64,000 nt of DNA from Ornithinibacter aureus (lineage in GTDB: Bacteria > Actinomycetota > Actinomycetes > Actinomycetales > Dermatophilaceae). Positions 8,971 to 18,126 of this stretch are shown here, in pieces (positions within the stretch are counted from its first letter, which is position 1; every line of letters begins with the position of its first letter). The notes beneath the pieces were generated by a model. It was not told the origin of the DNA. It worked only from the letters and a program-made list of their open reading frames with translations, and did no database searches. The position numbers were made by a program, and so were the translations under genes. The stretch spans positions 1,116,001 to 1,180,000 of the forward strand of contig NZ_VMSB01000001.1 of NCBI RefSeq assembly GCF_009858245.1, given 5' to 3'.

Positions 8971-10254
8971 TCAGCGGTCCTCGAGGCCCCAGGGGGATCC
9001 GTAGCCCTGCGGCTTCGGCGCGGCGAGCAGGTCGAGGAACGGCACGGCGTCGAAGGCCTCCGGGCCGAGCACCCCCGCGCCCGACCAGGTGCCGTTCGCG
9101 AGCAGCTCGAGGGCGACGACCGGGTTGATCGCCGTCTGCCACACGACGCACTGGGCGCCGTAGTCGCGCATCGTGTCCGCGTTGTCGGACACGTGGTAGA
9201 GGTAGGTGCGCCGCGGCATCCCGTCCTTGCCGGTGCCGGTCACCCACAGCCCGGCGCAGGTCTTGCCCTCCATGCGCGGGCCGATGGTCGCGGGGTCGGG
9301 CAGCACGGCGGCGACGACGTCGCGGGGGCTGACCTGCACCCCCTTGACCGTGACGGGGTCGGTGCCGTCGAGCCCGAGGGTGTGCAGCGTGCGCAGGATC
9401 GTGATCATCTCCTCGCCGAGGCCGTACTTGAAGGTCACCTTCTCGGCGTCGACCCAGCGCGGCATGAGGAGCACCTCCTCGTGCTCGACGTGCACGCACT
9501 CCACCGGACCGATGCCCTCGGGGAAGTCGAAGACCTCGGGCTCGCTGAACGGCGGCAGCGTGAAGAAGCCGGCCTCGACGTCGTAGCCGCCGTCGGCGCC
9601 CACCGCCCGGGCCTTCTCCCACACCACGGGCGGGTTCAGGCACTCCTCGATGATCGTCCACATCGAGAAGCCCGGGGCGAAGACCTCGTTGCCGTCCTCG
9701 TCGCGGATGACGAGGTTGGCGCCGTCGCGGGTGCCGAGCTCGTCGATGTGGCTGAACAGGTGGTCGGCGGCGTACCGGGCGAAGACGTCGGAGAGACCGG
9801 GTTCGACCCCGATGCCGACCAGGGCCAGGCGCCCGTCGGCCTCCCACTGCGCGGCCTGGGCGAGCTGGTCGTCGCCGAGCTTGACCCCGACCTTGGCGTA
9901 CGGCTGCTCCGGGTGACGGCTCGACAGGCTCATCGCCATGTCGAGGTAGTCCGCACCGGCGGCGCGGGCCCCCTCGAAGATCGGCAGCACGAAGCGGGGG
10001 TCCACGGCGTTGAAGACGTGCGTGGCACCCACCTCCCGCGCCAGCGCCTCGACCGCAGCGGCATCCGAGGCATCGACCTGCGCGGCACGGAACCGGGTGT
10101 CCCCCGGGATGCGCTCGATGACCGAGGCCACGGTGCGCTCGGCGCGGGTGAGGTCGTAGTCGGCGACCACCCACTGCTCGAAGAAGGATCGTTCGGCGGC
10201 GATGCGGGCGGCGGCGTCACCGACGCCACCGGCACCGACCATGAGGACGCGCAT
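8971..10254 (-). CDS. Saccharopine dehydrogenase-family oxidoreductase
   Basis: 427-aa protein starting MRVLMVGAGGVGDAAARIA, a Rossmann NAD(P) loop, with DYD at the end of the second strand as expected for this fold. The next part (FNAVDPRFVLPIFEGARAAGADYLDMAM) is the conserved saccharopine-dehydrogenase/carboxynorspermidine-dehydrogenase segment. It lies between potC (behind a hairpin) and gabD, so a role in polyamine metabolism is likely. Carboxynorspermidine or homospermidine-type chemistry is possible, but I cannot assign the substrate. AGGA precedes the ATG. Confidence 0.75.
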   Translation of the reverse strand: MRVLMVGAGGVGDAAARIAAERSFFEQWVVADYDLTRAERTVASVIERIPGDTRFRAAQVDASDAAAVEALAREVGATHVFNAVDPRFVLPIFEGARAAGADYLDMAMSLSSRHPEQPYAKVGVKLGDDQLAQAAQWEADGRLALVGIGVEPGLSDVFARYAADHLFSHIDELGTRDGANLVIRDEDGNEVFAPGFSMWTIIEECLNPPVVWEKARAVGADGGYDVEAGFFTLPPFSEPEVFDFPEGIGPVECVHVEHEEVLLMPRWVDAEKVTFKYGLGEEMITILRTLHTLGLDGTDPVTVKGVQVSPRDVVAAVLPDPATIGPRMEGKTCAGLWVTGTGKDGMPRRTYLYHVSDNADTMRDYGAQCVVWQTAINPVVALELLANGTWSGAGVLGPEAFDAVPFLDLLAAPKPQGYGSPWGLEDR

Positions 10255-10303
10255 GGTGTTCCTGTCTCAGGGTGTCACCGGGTGTGCCGGTGTGGGTGGA
10301 GGT

Positions 10304-10335
10304 CCGGCACGCCGGGCTCGCGCCCGGCGGGCCGG
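10304..10335 (-). terminator. Hairpin downstream of potC
   Basis: GCCGGGC (10311-10317), a four-base loop, then GCCCGGC (10322-10328), extended by outer CCGGC/GCCGG arms across a 2x2 mismatch. It directly follows the potC stop and probably limits read-through into the downstream dehydrogenase gene. There is no U-tract. Confidence 0.6.
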
Positions 10336-10336
10336 A

Positions 10337-11140
10337 TCACTTCTTGCGGGCGTTGCCGATCAGCTGGCCGCCGACGACCAGCGCCAGGGCGATGACGAAC
10401 ATCGAGAAACCGATGACGTTGGCCTGGGCCGGGATGCCGCGCAGGTAGGAGATGTAGACGAACTTCGGGAACGTCGTCTCGTTGCCGGAGACGAAGTTGG
10501 TGATGATGAAGTCGTCGAAGGACAACGAGAACGCGAGCAGCGCCGCGCCGACGATGCCCGGGAGCACCAGCGGGAAGGTGACCTTCCAGAACGTGCTGCC
10601 CGGCCCGGCGTAGAGGTCCTGGGCGGCCTCCTCGAGGCGCGGGTCCAGGCTCTGCAGGCGGGCCTTGACGGTGACGACGACGAAGCTGACGCAGAACATG
10701 ATGTGGGCGATGACGATCGTCCAGAAACCCAGGCGCAGACCGACGTTGGAGAAGCCCTGGACGAAGATCGTCAGCAGGCTCGCACCGAGGACGATCTCGG
10801 GGGTGGCCATCGGCACGAAGACGAGCACGTTGCTCGTGGCCCGACCGCGGAAGCGGTGGCGGACCATCGCGAACGCGAGCATGGTGCCGAGCACCGTCGC
10901 GACGACGGTGGCCAGGAACCCGATCTGGATCGAGGTCACGAGCGACTCACACACACCTGGGGCGCCGCAGGGGTCCTTCCAGTGCTTCAGCGTCGGGCTG
11001 CCCTCGGGGTTCCACGTGATGTTCGACTTCTTGTAGTTGTTGAACGAGAAGGCGAACGTGTAGGCGACGGGCAGGAACAGGTAGAACAGCACGAGCAACG
11101 CCGTGATCATGGCGAAGCGGTTTCCGATCCAGCGGATCAC
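10337..11140 (-). CDS. potC: Spermidine/putrescine ABC transporter permease PotC
   Basis: 267-aa integral membrane subunit of the polyamine importer. It starts with a membrane helix (ITALLVLFYLFLPVAYTFAF), has about six helices, and carries the ABC-permease EAA loop EEAAQDLYAGPGSTFWKVTF that contacts PotA. The GTG start overlaps the potB stop by four bases (GTGA), indicating translational coupling. It ends in a short basic tail (GNARKK). Co-oriented potB, potA and potD identify the system. Confidence 0.9.
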   Translation of the reverse strand: MIRWIGNRFAMITALLVLFYLFLPVAYTFAFSFNNYKKSNITWNPEGSPTLKHWKDPCGAPGVCESLVTSIQIGFLATVVATVLGTMLAFAMVRHRFRGRATSNVLVFVPMATPEIVLGASLLTIFVQGFSNVGLRLGFWTIVIAHIMFCVSFVVVTVKARLQSLDPRLEEAAQDLYAGPGSTFWKVTFPLVLPGIVGAALLAFSLSFDDFIITNFVSGNETTFPKFVYISYLRGIPAQANVIGFSMFVIALALVVGGQLIGNARKK

Positions 11141-12051
11141 ACCAGTTCCTCCGTTCCGAAGCGGCGCACGTAGACGAACACCATGGCGAGGATGAGAGCC
11201 ATCAAGGTGAACGACAGCGCTGCGGCCGTCGGGAATCCGCCTGGCACCCGGAAGAACTGGCTCTCGATGACGTTGCCGATCATCTTGGTGTTGTCCGACC
11301 CGAGCAGTTCGGCGTTGACGTAGTCACCGGCTGCCGGGATGAAGGTCAGCAGCGTACCGGCGAGCACGCCCGGCATGCTGATCGGCAGGGTCACCGTGCG
11401 GAACGTCGTGAACCCGTTGGCGTACAGGTCTCCCCCGGCCTCGATGACCCGCGAGTCCGCGCGCTCGAGCGAGGCGTAGATCGGCAGGACCATGAAGGGC
11501 AGGAAGTTGTACGTCAGACCGGCGACGACCGCGATCCAGGTCTCGGTGATTCGCCCACCGGGCAGCAGGTGCAGGGTGTTCAGGGTCGACGCGACCGGAC
11601 CCTCGTCCGCGAGGATCTGGCGCCAGGCCACGGTGCGCAGGATGAACGAGGTGAAGAACGGCGCGATGACGGCGATGAGCATGACGTTGCGCCAGCGACC
11701 GGCCTTGAACGCCATCGCGTAGGCCAGCGGGTAGGCCAGGCAGAACGCGAAGAACGTCGCGAGGGTGGCGAACAGGATCGACCGGCCGAAGTGGGGGGCG
11801 AAGTCGGTCAGGGCCGTGACGTAGTTGCCGAAGTTCAGGTCTCGGTAGTAGTAGCCGGGGTAGCCGGGGAACTGCGACTGCAGGCTGACCGAGAACAGCT
11901 GGACGAGCGGGATGACGAAGAACACGAGCAGCCAGAGCGCACCGGGCAGCAGGAGCAGGTAGGGGACCCAGCTCCTGCCCTTGTGGTCGGGCTGCGGCAC
12001 CGGCGGCGGGTTCGCCCCACCACCGGCTCCGACGTGGGCGAGTGCGCTCAT
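11137..12051 (-). CDS. potB: Spermidine/putrescine ABC transporter permease PotB
   Basis: 304-aa permease with a proline-rich cytoplasmic lead (to about residue 30), a first helix VPYLLLLPGALWLLVFFVIPL and five further helices. The EAA loop reads VIEAGGDLYANGFTTFRTVTLP. ATG at 12051 is one base after the potA stop. PotB and PotC form the channel for polyamine uptake. The segment AGDYVNAELLG after the loop is typical of PotB. Confidence 0.9.
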   Translation of the reverse strand: MSALAHVGAGGGANPPPVPQPDHKGRSWVPYLLLLPGALWLLVFFVIPLVQLFSVSLQSQFPGYPGYYYRDLNFGNYVTALTDFAPHFGRSILFATLATFFAFCLAYPLAYAMAFKAGRWRNVMLIAVIAPFFTSFILRTVAWRQILADEGPVASTLNTLHLLPGGRITETWIAVVAGLTYNFLPFMVLPIYASLERADSRVIEAGGDLYANGFTTFRTVTLPISMPGVLAGTLLTFIPAAGDYVNAELLGSDNTKMIGNVIESQFFRVPGGFPTAAALSFTLMALILAMVFVYVRRFGTEELV

Positions 12052-12052
12052 C

Positions 12053-13195
12053 TCAGATCGCCTCCGCCGCCGCGCGGGCCTCCGCCTCGTCGACGGGGAC
12101 GCCGAACGCGTGGTGGGGGTTCCAGGACAGCCACACGTCGTCGCCCGGGCGCAGGTCGATCGGCTCGACGTCGAGGTTCTGCTCGTAGCAGCTCCACACC
12201 GTGCCGCTCGGCAGCTGCACGAGGTACTGGGTGGCGACACCGGTGAACGACACGTCGAGCACGGTGCCCTTGACGTCGTCGCCGACACCCTCGGAGGGGC
12301 GCCGCATGACGCGCACCTTCTCCGGGCGCACCCCGAAGGTGATGTCGCCGTCGGCGACCGCGCTGCGCTCGAGGGGGATCTTGACCTTGGTGCCCTGGAT
12401 CTCGGCGACGAGGTGGCTGCCGTCACGGTCGACGACCCGGCCGCTGCCCAGGTTGGACTGACCGACGAAGTTGGCGACGAAGGCCGTGCTCGGCAGGTCG
12501 TACATCTGGGCGGGCGGGCCCATCTGCTCGATCTTCCCGTGGTTCATCACGGCCACGGTGTCGGCCATGGTCATGGCCTCCTCCTGGTCGTGCGTGACGT
12601 GGATGAAGGTCAGGCCCACCTCGGTCTGGATGCGCTTGAGCTCGACCTGCATCTGGCGCCGAAGCTTGAGGTCCAGGGCACCGAGCGGCTCGTCGAGCAG
12701 CAGCACCTCGGGGCGGTTGACGATGGCCCGGGCCAGGGCCACGCGCTGCTGCTGACCACCCGAGAGCTGGGCGGGCTTGCGGCCTGCGAGGTGGTCCATC
12801 TGCACGAGCTTGAGGGCATCGTCGGCGAGCGCGGCGGCATCCGACTGTCCCCGCCGCTTGGGACCGAACGCGACGTTGTCGCGGATGGTCAGGTGCGGGA
12901 AGAGCGCATAGCTCTGGAACACCGTGTTGACCGGACGCTCGTAGGAGCGGCTGCCGGTGAGGTCGGTGTCGCCGATGAGCAGGCGCCCGCTCGTCGGCTG
13001 CTCGAGACCGGCCACCATGCGCAGGGTCGTCGTCTTGCCACAGCCCGAGGGGCCGAGCAGGGCGAAGAACGAGCCACGCGGGACGACCAGGCTGAGGTCG
13101 TCGACGGCAGTGAACTCGGCGAAGGACTTCGTGACGTTCTCCAGACGCAGGTCACCCTGTGCGTCGCGGAAACCGCTTGCGTTCTTGCGAGCCAT
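12053..13195 (-). CDS. potA: Spermidine/putrescine ABC transporter ATPase PotA
   Basis: 380-aa ATPase that powers PotBC. Walker A GPSGCGKTT (48-56), signature LSGGQQQRVALARA (144-157), Walker B LLLDEPLGALD (165-175) and the H-loop VTHDQEEAM are all intact. A C-terminal TOBE-type regulatory domain follows (from about 270, including FGVRPEKVRV). ATG at 13195 overlaps the potD stop by one base (TGATG), so the operon is tightly coupled. Confidence 0.93.
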   Translation of the reverse strand: MARKNASGFRDAQGDLRLENVTKSFAEFTAVDDLSLVVPRGSFFALLGPSGCGKTTTLRMVAGLEQPTSGRLLIGDTDLTGSRSYERPVNTVFQSYALFPHLTIRDNVAFGPKRRGQSDAAALADDALKLVQMDHLAGRKPAQLSGGQQQRVALARAIVNRPEVLLLDEPLGALDLKLRRQMQVELKRIQTEVGLTFIHVTHDQEEAMTMADTVAVMNHGKIEQMGPPAQMYDLPSTAFVANFVGQSNLGSGRVVDRDGSHLVAEIQGTKVKIPLERSAVADGDITFGVRPEKVRVMRRPSEGVGDDVKGTVLDVSFTGVATQYLVQLPSGTVWSCYEQNLDVEPIDLRPGDDVWLSWNPHHAFGVPVDEAEARAAAEAI

Positions 13196-14433
13196 CAGTT
13201 GCCCATCACCTTCTGCCAGATGGCGCTGTATTCCTGGTCCTCCTCGGGCGAGAGCGCCCGGAACCCTTGGATGTTGTTGTCCGCGATGAAGGCCTCGCTC
13301 GGGAAGATGAAGGGGCTCTCGGCGAGGTCGGGGTCGGTCTTCGCGAGCACCTCCTGGGCTCCGACGACGGGGCACACGTAGTTGACCCAGGCCGCGACCT
13401 CGGCAGCGACCTCGGGGTCGTAGTAGAAGTTCATGATGGTCTGGGCGTTGCGGCGGTGCTGCGAGGTGATCGGCACCATCATGTTGTCGCTCCAGATCGT
13501 GCCGCCCGACTCCGGGATGACGAACTCCCAGTTCTCGTTCTCGGTCTCGGCGCGCAGGATGAACAGGTCACCGCTCCAGACGATGCCGGCGATGGCGTTG
13601 CCCGACTTGAGGTCCTCCAGGTAGGAGTTGCCCTTGATCCGGCGGATGTAGCCCTCGTCCATGCGCTTCTCGATCTCGGCCACCGCAGCCTCGAACTGCG
13701 CCTTGCCGAAGTCGGACGTGATGTCGACGCCCTGGCTCTGCATGATGAGCCCGACGGTGTCGCGGAACTCGCTGAGCACGACGATCTTGCCCTTGAGCTC
13801 GTCGGTCCACAGGTCGTCGATGGTCTTGATCTCCTTGGAGACCTTGGACTTGTCGTAGCCGATCCCCGCGAAGCCCGTCTGCCAGGTGAGCGAGAAGTTG
13901 CGGCCCGGGTCGAAGCTGACGTTCTGCAGCGCCGGCAGCAGGTTCGGTGCGTTCGGCATGGTGATCAGCTCGAGGGGCTGGCAGAGCTGGTCGCGGATGA
14001 TGCGGTTGGCCATCCAGTCGGTGAAGGTGAAGATGTCGCGACCGATGTCCTGACCCGCACGCAGCTGGGGCGCGATCTTGTTGAAGTACGCGTCGTTGTC
14101 CTCGATGTCCTCGGTGTACTCGGCACGGATGCCGGTCTCGGCCATGAACCGCTCGAGGGTCGGGTACTTCTTGGTCTCCTCGTCGTAGTCGAGGTAGGCC
14201 GTCCAGTTGGCCCAGCGCACCACCTTGTCGGTGTCGGAGAGGTCCTCGGGAAGCACGAGGGAGGAGACCCCACCGGAGGGCGGCGGGGGCGGCGCGCACG
14301 CGCTGAGCGCCGCCGCCGCGCCACCGAGGGCGGCCGTGCCGAACAGGGAGCGGCGCGTGAGCGCCGAGGACCGCGCGGCGCTGATCAGCCCGCGGGTCAT
14401 GGGGTCGGCCGGAGGCCGCCGTCGAAGTGCCAT
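13195..14433 (-). CDS. potD: Polyamine-binding lipoprotein PotD
   Basis: 412-aa solute-binding protein. The N-terminus has a twin-arginine signal (LTRRSLFG, RR at 27-28) and a lipobox LSAC with Cys46, so it is probably exported folded by Tat and lipid-anchored outside the membrane. The mature part begins with proline repeats, then VRWANWTAYLDYDEETKKYPTLERF, a PotD/PotF-like opening with the aromatic residues that cradle polyamines. GAGGAA lies before the ATG. It is the first transporter gene after the dehydrogenase at 14446. Confidence 0.9.
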   Translation of the reverse strand: MALRRRPPADPMTRGLISAARSSALTRRSLFGTAALGGAAAALSACAPPPPPSGGVSSLVLPEDLSDTDKVVRWANWTAYLDYDEETKKYPTLERFMAETGIRAEYTEDIEDNDAYFNKIAPQLRAGQDIGRDIFTFTDWMANRIIRDQLCQPLELITMPNAPNLLPALQNVSFDPGRNFSLTWQTGFAGIGYDKSKVSKEIKTIDDLWTDELKGKIVVLSEFRDTVGLIMQSQGVDITSDFGKAQFEAAVAEIEKRMDEGYIRRIKGNSYLEDLKSGNAIAGIVWSGDLFILRAETENENWEFVIPESGGTIWSDNMMVPITSQHRRNAQTIMNFYYDPEVAAEVAAWVNYVCPVVGAQEVLAKTDPDLAESPFIFPSEAFIADNNIQGFRALSPEEDQEYSAIWQKVMGN

Positions 14434-14445
14434 GTGGTGTGTTCC

Positions 14446-15894
14446 TCAGCTCTCGATGTTCGCCATGACGTGCTTGATGCGCGTGTAGTCCTCGAACCCG
14501 TACATCGACAGGTCCTTGCCGTAGCCCGACTTCTTGTACCCGCCGTGCGGCATCTCGGCGACGAGCGGGATGTGGGTGTTGATCCACACGCAGCCGAAGT
14601 CCAGGGCCTTGCTCATCCGCATGGCCCGGCCGAAGTCCTTGGTCCACACCGAGGACGCGAGGCCGTAGTCGACGCCGTTGGCCCAACGAATCGCCTCGGC
14701 CTCGTCGGTGAACTTCTGCACGGTGATGACCGGGCCGAAGATCTCGTTCTGGATGGCCTCGTCGTCCTGGCGCAGCCCGGAGAGCACGGTGGGCTCGAGG
14801 TAGTAGCCCTCACCGAGGTCGGTGCGGCGGTTGCCGCCCGCCGAGACCGTCGCGTGGGAGGGCAGTCGGTCGATGAAGCCGGAGACGTGAGCCAGCTGAC
14901 GGGCGTTGTTGACCGGGCCGAAGAGGGCGTCCTCGTCGTCGGGGAGGCCGACCGGGGCCGACGTGCGCGCGTACTCGGCCAGGGCCGCGACGAAGTCGTC
15001 GTGGACGCCGGGAGCGACGAGCACCCGGGTGGCGGCCGTGCAGTCCTGCCCCGCGTTGAAGTACCCCGCGACGGCGATGCCCTCGACGGCGGCCTCGATG
15101 TCGGCGTCGTCGAACACGACCACCGGAGCCTTGCCACCGAGCTCGAGGTGGACGCGCTTGATGTTCGGCGCCGCGCCGGCCGCGACCTCGGCGCCCGCCC
15201 GCACCGACCCGGTGATCGCGACGAGGCTCGGGGTGCGGTGCTCGACGAGCATCCGGCCTGTCTCGCGGTCACCGGTGATGACGTTCAGGGTGCCCGCCGG
15301 GAGGAACTGCGAGGCCAGCTCGGCCAGGCGCAGGGTGCTCTCGGGGGTGGTGTCGCTCGGCTTGAGGACGACGCTGTTGCCCGCCGCCAGAGCCGGGCCG
15401 ATCTTCCAGACCGCCATGAGCAGCGGGTAGTTCCACGGGGTGACCTGCCCGACGACGCCGATCGGTTCGCGGCGGATCCACGAGGTGTGACCGGCCATGT
15501 ACTCGGCCGAGGCCCGGCCCTCGAGGACGCGGGCCGCGCCGGCGAAGAAGCGCAGCTGGTCGACCATCGGCGGGATCTCCTCACTCGCGGTGAGGGCCTT
15601 GATCTTGCCGGTGTTCTCGGACTCCAGCGCGATGAGCTCGTCAGCGTGCGCCTCCACGGCATCCGCGAACTTCAGCAACGCCTGCTGGCGGTCGCTGGGG
15701 GTCGTGGCGCCCCACTCACCCGCGAAGGCCTGCTCGGCGGCGGCGTAGGCCGCGTCGACGTCCTCCTGACCGCTGACCGGAGCGGTCGCGACGACCGATC
15801 CCGTCGCCGGGTTGATGATCTCGGTGGTGGAATCTGTCCGCCCGTCGACGTACTCGCCGCCGATGAAGTTGCGCAGGTGTCGCTGACCGCTCAT
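14446..15894 (-). CDS. patD: Gamma-aminobutyraldehyde dehydrogenase
   Basis: 482-aa aldehyde dehydrogenase expected to oxidise 4-aminobutanal (from putrescine) to [27 protein letters not shown], base E251 in [13 protein letters not shown] and nucleophile C285 in [13 protein letters not shown] are diagnostic of the PatD/PuuC/betaine-aldehyde branch; the QDC motif separates it from the GabD paralogue at 7443. It is the first gene leftwards of the divergent control region and heads the transporter operon. Its exact aldehyde cannot be fixed from sequence. Confidence 0.85.
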   Translation of the reverse strand: MSGQRHLRNFIGGEYVDGRTDSTTEIINPATGSVVATAPVSGQEDVDAAYAAAEQAFAGEWGATTPSDRQQALLKFADAVEAHADELIALESENTGKIKALTASEEIPPMVDQLRFFAGAARVLEGRASAEYMAGHTSWIRREPIGVVGQVTPWNYPLLMAVWKIGPALAAGNSVVLKPSDTTPESTLRLAELASQFLPAGTLNVITGDRETGRMLVEHRTPSLVAITGSVRAGAEVAAGAAPNIKRVHLELGGKAPVVVFDDADIEAAVEGIAVAGYFNAGQDCTAATRVLVAPGVHDDFVAALAEYARTSAPVGLPDDEDALFGPVNNARQLAHVSGFIDRLPSHATVSAGGNRRTDLGEGYYLEPTVLSGLRQDDEAIQNEIFGPVITVQKFTDEAEAIRWANGVDYGLASSVWTKDFGRAMRMSKALDFGCVWINTHIPLVAEMPHGGYKKSGYGKDLSMYGFEDYTRIKHVMANIES

Positions 15895-16071
15895 GGGTGA
15901 TGGCTCCCAAAGGGGTGGGGGGTGGGTTCGGTGCTACCGGACTCTAAGCGCACGACCACCGAAATCGCTAGGGATTCTGCGACGGATGTGATGAAAAGTT
16001 ACACACCGGACACACAATGCATACGGAATCCGTTCCAAGGGTGCTTGCAAACCGTCGGGATCCGCGACACG
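15895..16071. promoter_or_regulatory. Divergent control region of the polyamine locus
   Basis: This 177-base spacer separates the leftward patD-potDABC genes from the rightward regulator-aminotransferase genes. It holds AT-richer islands: GAAATCGCTAGGGATTC, a loose dyad near 15960, and AAAAGTTACACACCGGACAC. An AsnC/Lrp-family protein encoded immediately to the right is the natural candidate to bind here. Exact -35/-10 boxes are not clear. Confidence 0.5.
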
Positions 16072-16575
16072 ATGGCGCGCGTGACCTCCACCTCTCGACC
16101 CCCCAGGGTGACGCGTGCATCGTCCGAGACCCGTCTGGACGACATCGCCAAACACATCATCGAACTGCTCCAGGACGACGGCCGGCAGTCCTACGCCGCG
16201 ATCGCCAAGGCGGTCGGCCTCTCCGAGGCCGCTGTGCGCCAGCGGGTGCAGCGCCTGCTCGACGCCGACGTCATGCAGATCGTCGCCGTGACCGACCCCC
16301 TCCAGGTGGGCTTCAGCCGCCAGGCGATGATCGGCATCCGGGTATCCGGGGACCTGCTCGCCGTCGGCGACGCCCTCACGGCGATGCCCGAAGTCGACTA
16401 CGTCGTGACCACGGCCGGCAGCTTCGACATCCTCGCCGAGGTCGTCTGCGAGGACGACGACCACCTCCTGGACCTGCTCAACCAGCAGATCCGCACCCTG
16501 CCCGGCGTCACGAGCACCGAGACCTTCGTCTACCTGAAACTCAACAAGCAGCACTACAACTGGGGTACCCGATGA
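16072..16575 (+). CDS. Lrp/AsnC-family transcriptional regulator
   Basis: 167-aa protein from ATG 16072; an upstream extension of the frame reads like spacer. An N-terminal winged helix-turn-helix (DIAKHIIELLQDDGRQSYAAI, then AKAVGLSEAAVRQRVQRLLD) is followed by an AsnC/RAM ligand-binding domain (YVVTTAGSFDILAEVVCEDDDHLLDLL). The end overlaps the aminotransferase start by four bases (ATGA). It probably senses an amino acid or polyamine intermediate and controls both arms of the locus. Confidence 0.88.
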   Translation: MARVTSTSRPPRVTRASSETRLDDIAKHIIELLQDDGRQSYAAIAKAVGLSEAAVRQRVQRLLDADVMQIVAVTDPLQVGFSRQAMIGIRVSGDLLAVGDALTAMPEVDYVVTTAGSFDILAEVVCEDDDHLLDLLNQQIRTLPGVTSTETFVYLKLNKQHYNWGTR

Positions 16576-18002
16576 GCACGTACCCGTCCGACGTCTGGGA
16601 GCCCAGCTCCGACCGCCACACCGGTACCGGCGCTCTGTACTCCGACGCCGCCCGCGACCACCTGTGGATGCACTTCACCCGGCACTCCACCTTCGAGGAG
16701 CGCGGCCTCGGCCACTCCGTGCCGATCATCACCAAGGGTCAGGGCTGGACGATCTGGGACGACCGGGGCAAGGAGTACATCGACGCCCTCGCCGGTCTGT
16801 TCGTCACCAACGTCGGCCACGGACGCACCGAGATCGCCGGGGCGATGGCCAAGCAGGCCAGCGAGCTCGCGTTCTTCCCGTTGTGGTCCTACGCCCACCC
16901 GCGGGCCATCGAGCTCGCCGAGCGGCTGGCGCACCACGCCCCGGGCGACCTCAACCGGGTGTTCTTCACCACCGGCGGCGGCGAGGCCGTCGAGACGGCG
17001 TGGAAGCTGGCCAAGCAGTACTTCAAGCTGACCGGCAAGCCGACCAAGCACAAGGTCATCTCGCGCTCGATCGCCTACCACGGCACCCCCCAGGGGGCGC
17101 TGTCGATCACCGGCATCCCGGCGGCGAAGTCGATGTTCGAACCGCTCGTCCCCGGCGGCCACAAGGTGCCCAACACCAACATCTACCGCGCCCCCGAGCA
17201 CCTGCGCGACGACGAGAAGGCGTTCGGTCGCTGGGCCGCCGACCGCATCGCCGAGGCCATCGAGTTCGAGGGCCCGGAGACCGTCGCGGCCGTCTTCCTC
17301 GAGCCCGTGCAGAACTCCGGCGGCTGCTTCCCGCCTCCGGCCGGCTACTTCGAGCGGGTCCGCGAGATCTGCGACGAGTACGACGTCCTGCTCGTCTCCG
17401 ACGAGACGATCTGCGCCTTCGGCCGCATCGGCTCGATGTTCGCCTGCGACGACCTGGGCTACGTCCCGGACATCATCACCACGGCCAAGGGCATCACCAG
17501 CGGCTACGCCCCGCTGGGCCTGATGATCGCCAGCGACCGGCTGTTCGAGCCGTTCCGCCACGGCACGACGTACTTCCCGCACGGCTACACGTGGGGCGGG
17601 CACCCTGTCTCCTGCGCAGCCGCGATGGCCAACCTCGACATCTTCGACCGCGAGGGCCTCAACGACCGGGTCAAGGAGAACGCCCCGATCTTCAAGCGCA
17701 CCCTGGACAAGCTGCTCGACCTGCCGCTCGTCGGTGACGTGCGCGGGGCCGGCTACTTCTACGGCATCGAGCTCGTCAAGGACAAGACCACCCGCGAGAC
17801 GTTCAACGACGACGAGAGCGAGCGCCTGCTGCGCGGCTTCCTGTCCAAGGCGCTCTTCGACGCCGGGCTGTACTGCCGGGCCGACGACCGCGGTGACCCC
17901 GTGGTGCAGCTCGCTCCCCCGCTGACGATGGGCCCGACCGAGTTCGACGAGATCGAGCGGCGCCTGCGGTCGGTGCTCACCGAGGCCGAGAACCACCTCT
18001 GA
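16572..18002 (+). CDS. Class III PLP aminotransferase (putrescine/GABA type)
   Basis: 476-aa aspartate-aminotransferase-superfamily enzyme. Cofactor lysine K306 is in IITTAKGITSGYAPLG; TTGGGEAVETAWKLAKQY contributes the phosphate cup; D277 in VSDETICAFGR holds the PLP nitrogen. The overall pattern matches bacterial putrescine- or GABA-pyruvate transaminases (SpuC-like). Coupled to the AsnC regulator and facing patD and the transporter, it probably removes the amino group from putrescine and possibly GABA. No separate GABA transaminase is seen in the window. Confidence 0.85.
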   Translation: MSTYPSDVWEPSSDRHTGTGALYSDAARDHLWMHFTRHSTFEERGLGHSVPIITKGQGWTIWDDRGKEYIDALAGLFVTNVGHGRTEIAGAMAKQASELAFFPLWSYAHPRAIELAERLAHHAPGDLNRVFFTTGGGEAVETAWKLAKQYFKLTGKPTKHKVISRSIAYHGTPQGALSITGIPAAKSMFEPLVPGGHKVPNTNIYRAPEHLRDDEKAFGRWAADRIAEAIEFEGPETVAAVFLEPVQNSGGCFPPPAGYFERVREICDEYDVLLVSDETICAFGRIGSMFACDDLGYVPDIITTAKGITSGYAPLGLMIASDRLFEPFRHGTTYFPHGYTWGGHPVSCAAAMANLDIFDREGLNDRVKENAPIFKRTLDKLLDLPLVGDVRGAGYFYGIELVKDKTTRETFNDDESERLLRGFLSKALFDAGLYCRADDRGDPVVQLAPPLTMGPTEFDEIERRLRSVLTEAENHL

Positions 18003-18037
18003 TCGCGGCATCGTCGCCCGCCCTTCCCAACCTCCCA

Positions 18038-18097
18038 ACGAGTGAGCGCAACATGCCGTGCCTGATTCACCGTCAGCGGCGTGTTGTGCTCACTCGT
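18038..18097 (+). terminator. Long inverted repeat after the aminotransferase
   Basis: Arms at 18038-18058 and 18077-18097 (21 bases each, 19 matching, the others G-T pairs in RNA) around an 18-base loop. The stem begins ACGAGTGAGC and closes at the matching GCTCACTCGT. There is no U-tract. It probably ends the regulator-aminotransferase transcript. Confidence 0.7.
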
Positions 18098-18126
18098 CTC
18101 CCCAACCGACTGACCGGACGGCGCGG

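Noticed and set aside
13159-15900. 913-codon plus-strand frame opposite potD and the dehydrogenase
   Set aside because: Shadow of well-supported minus-strand genes.
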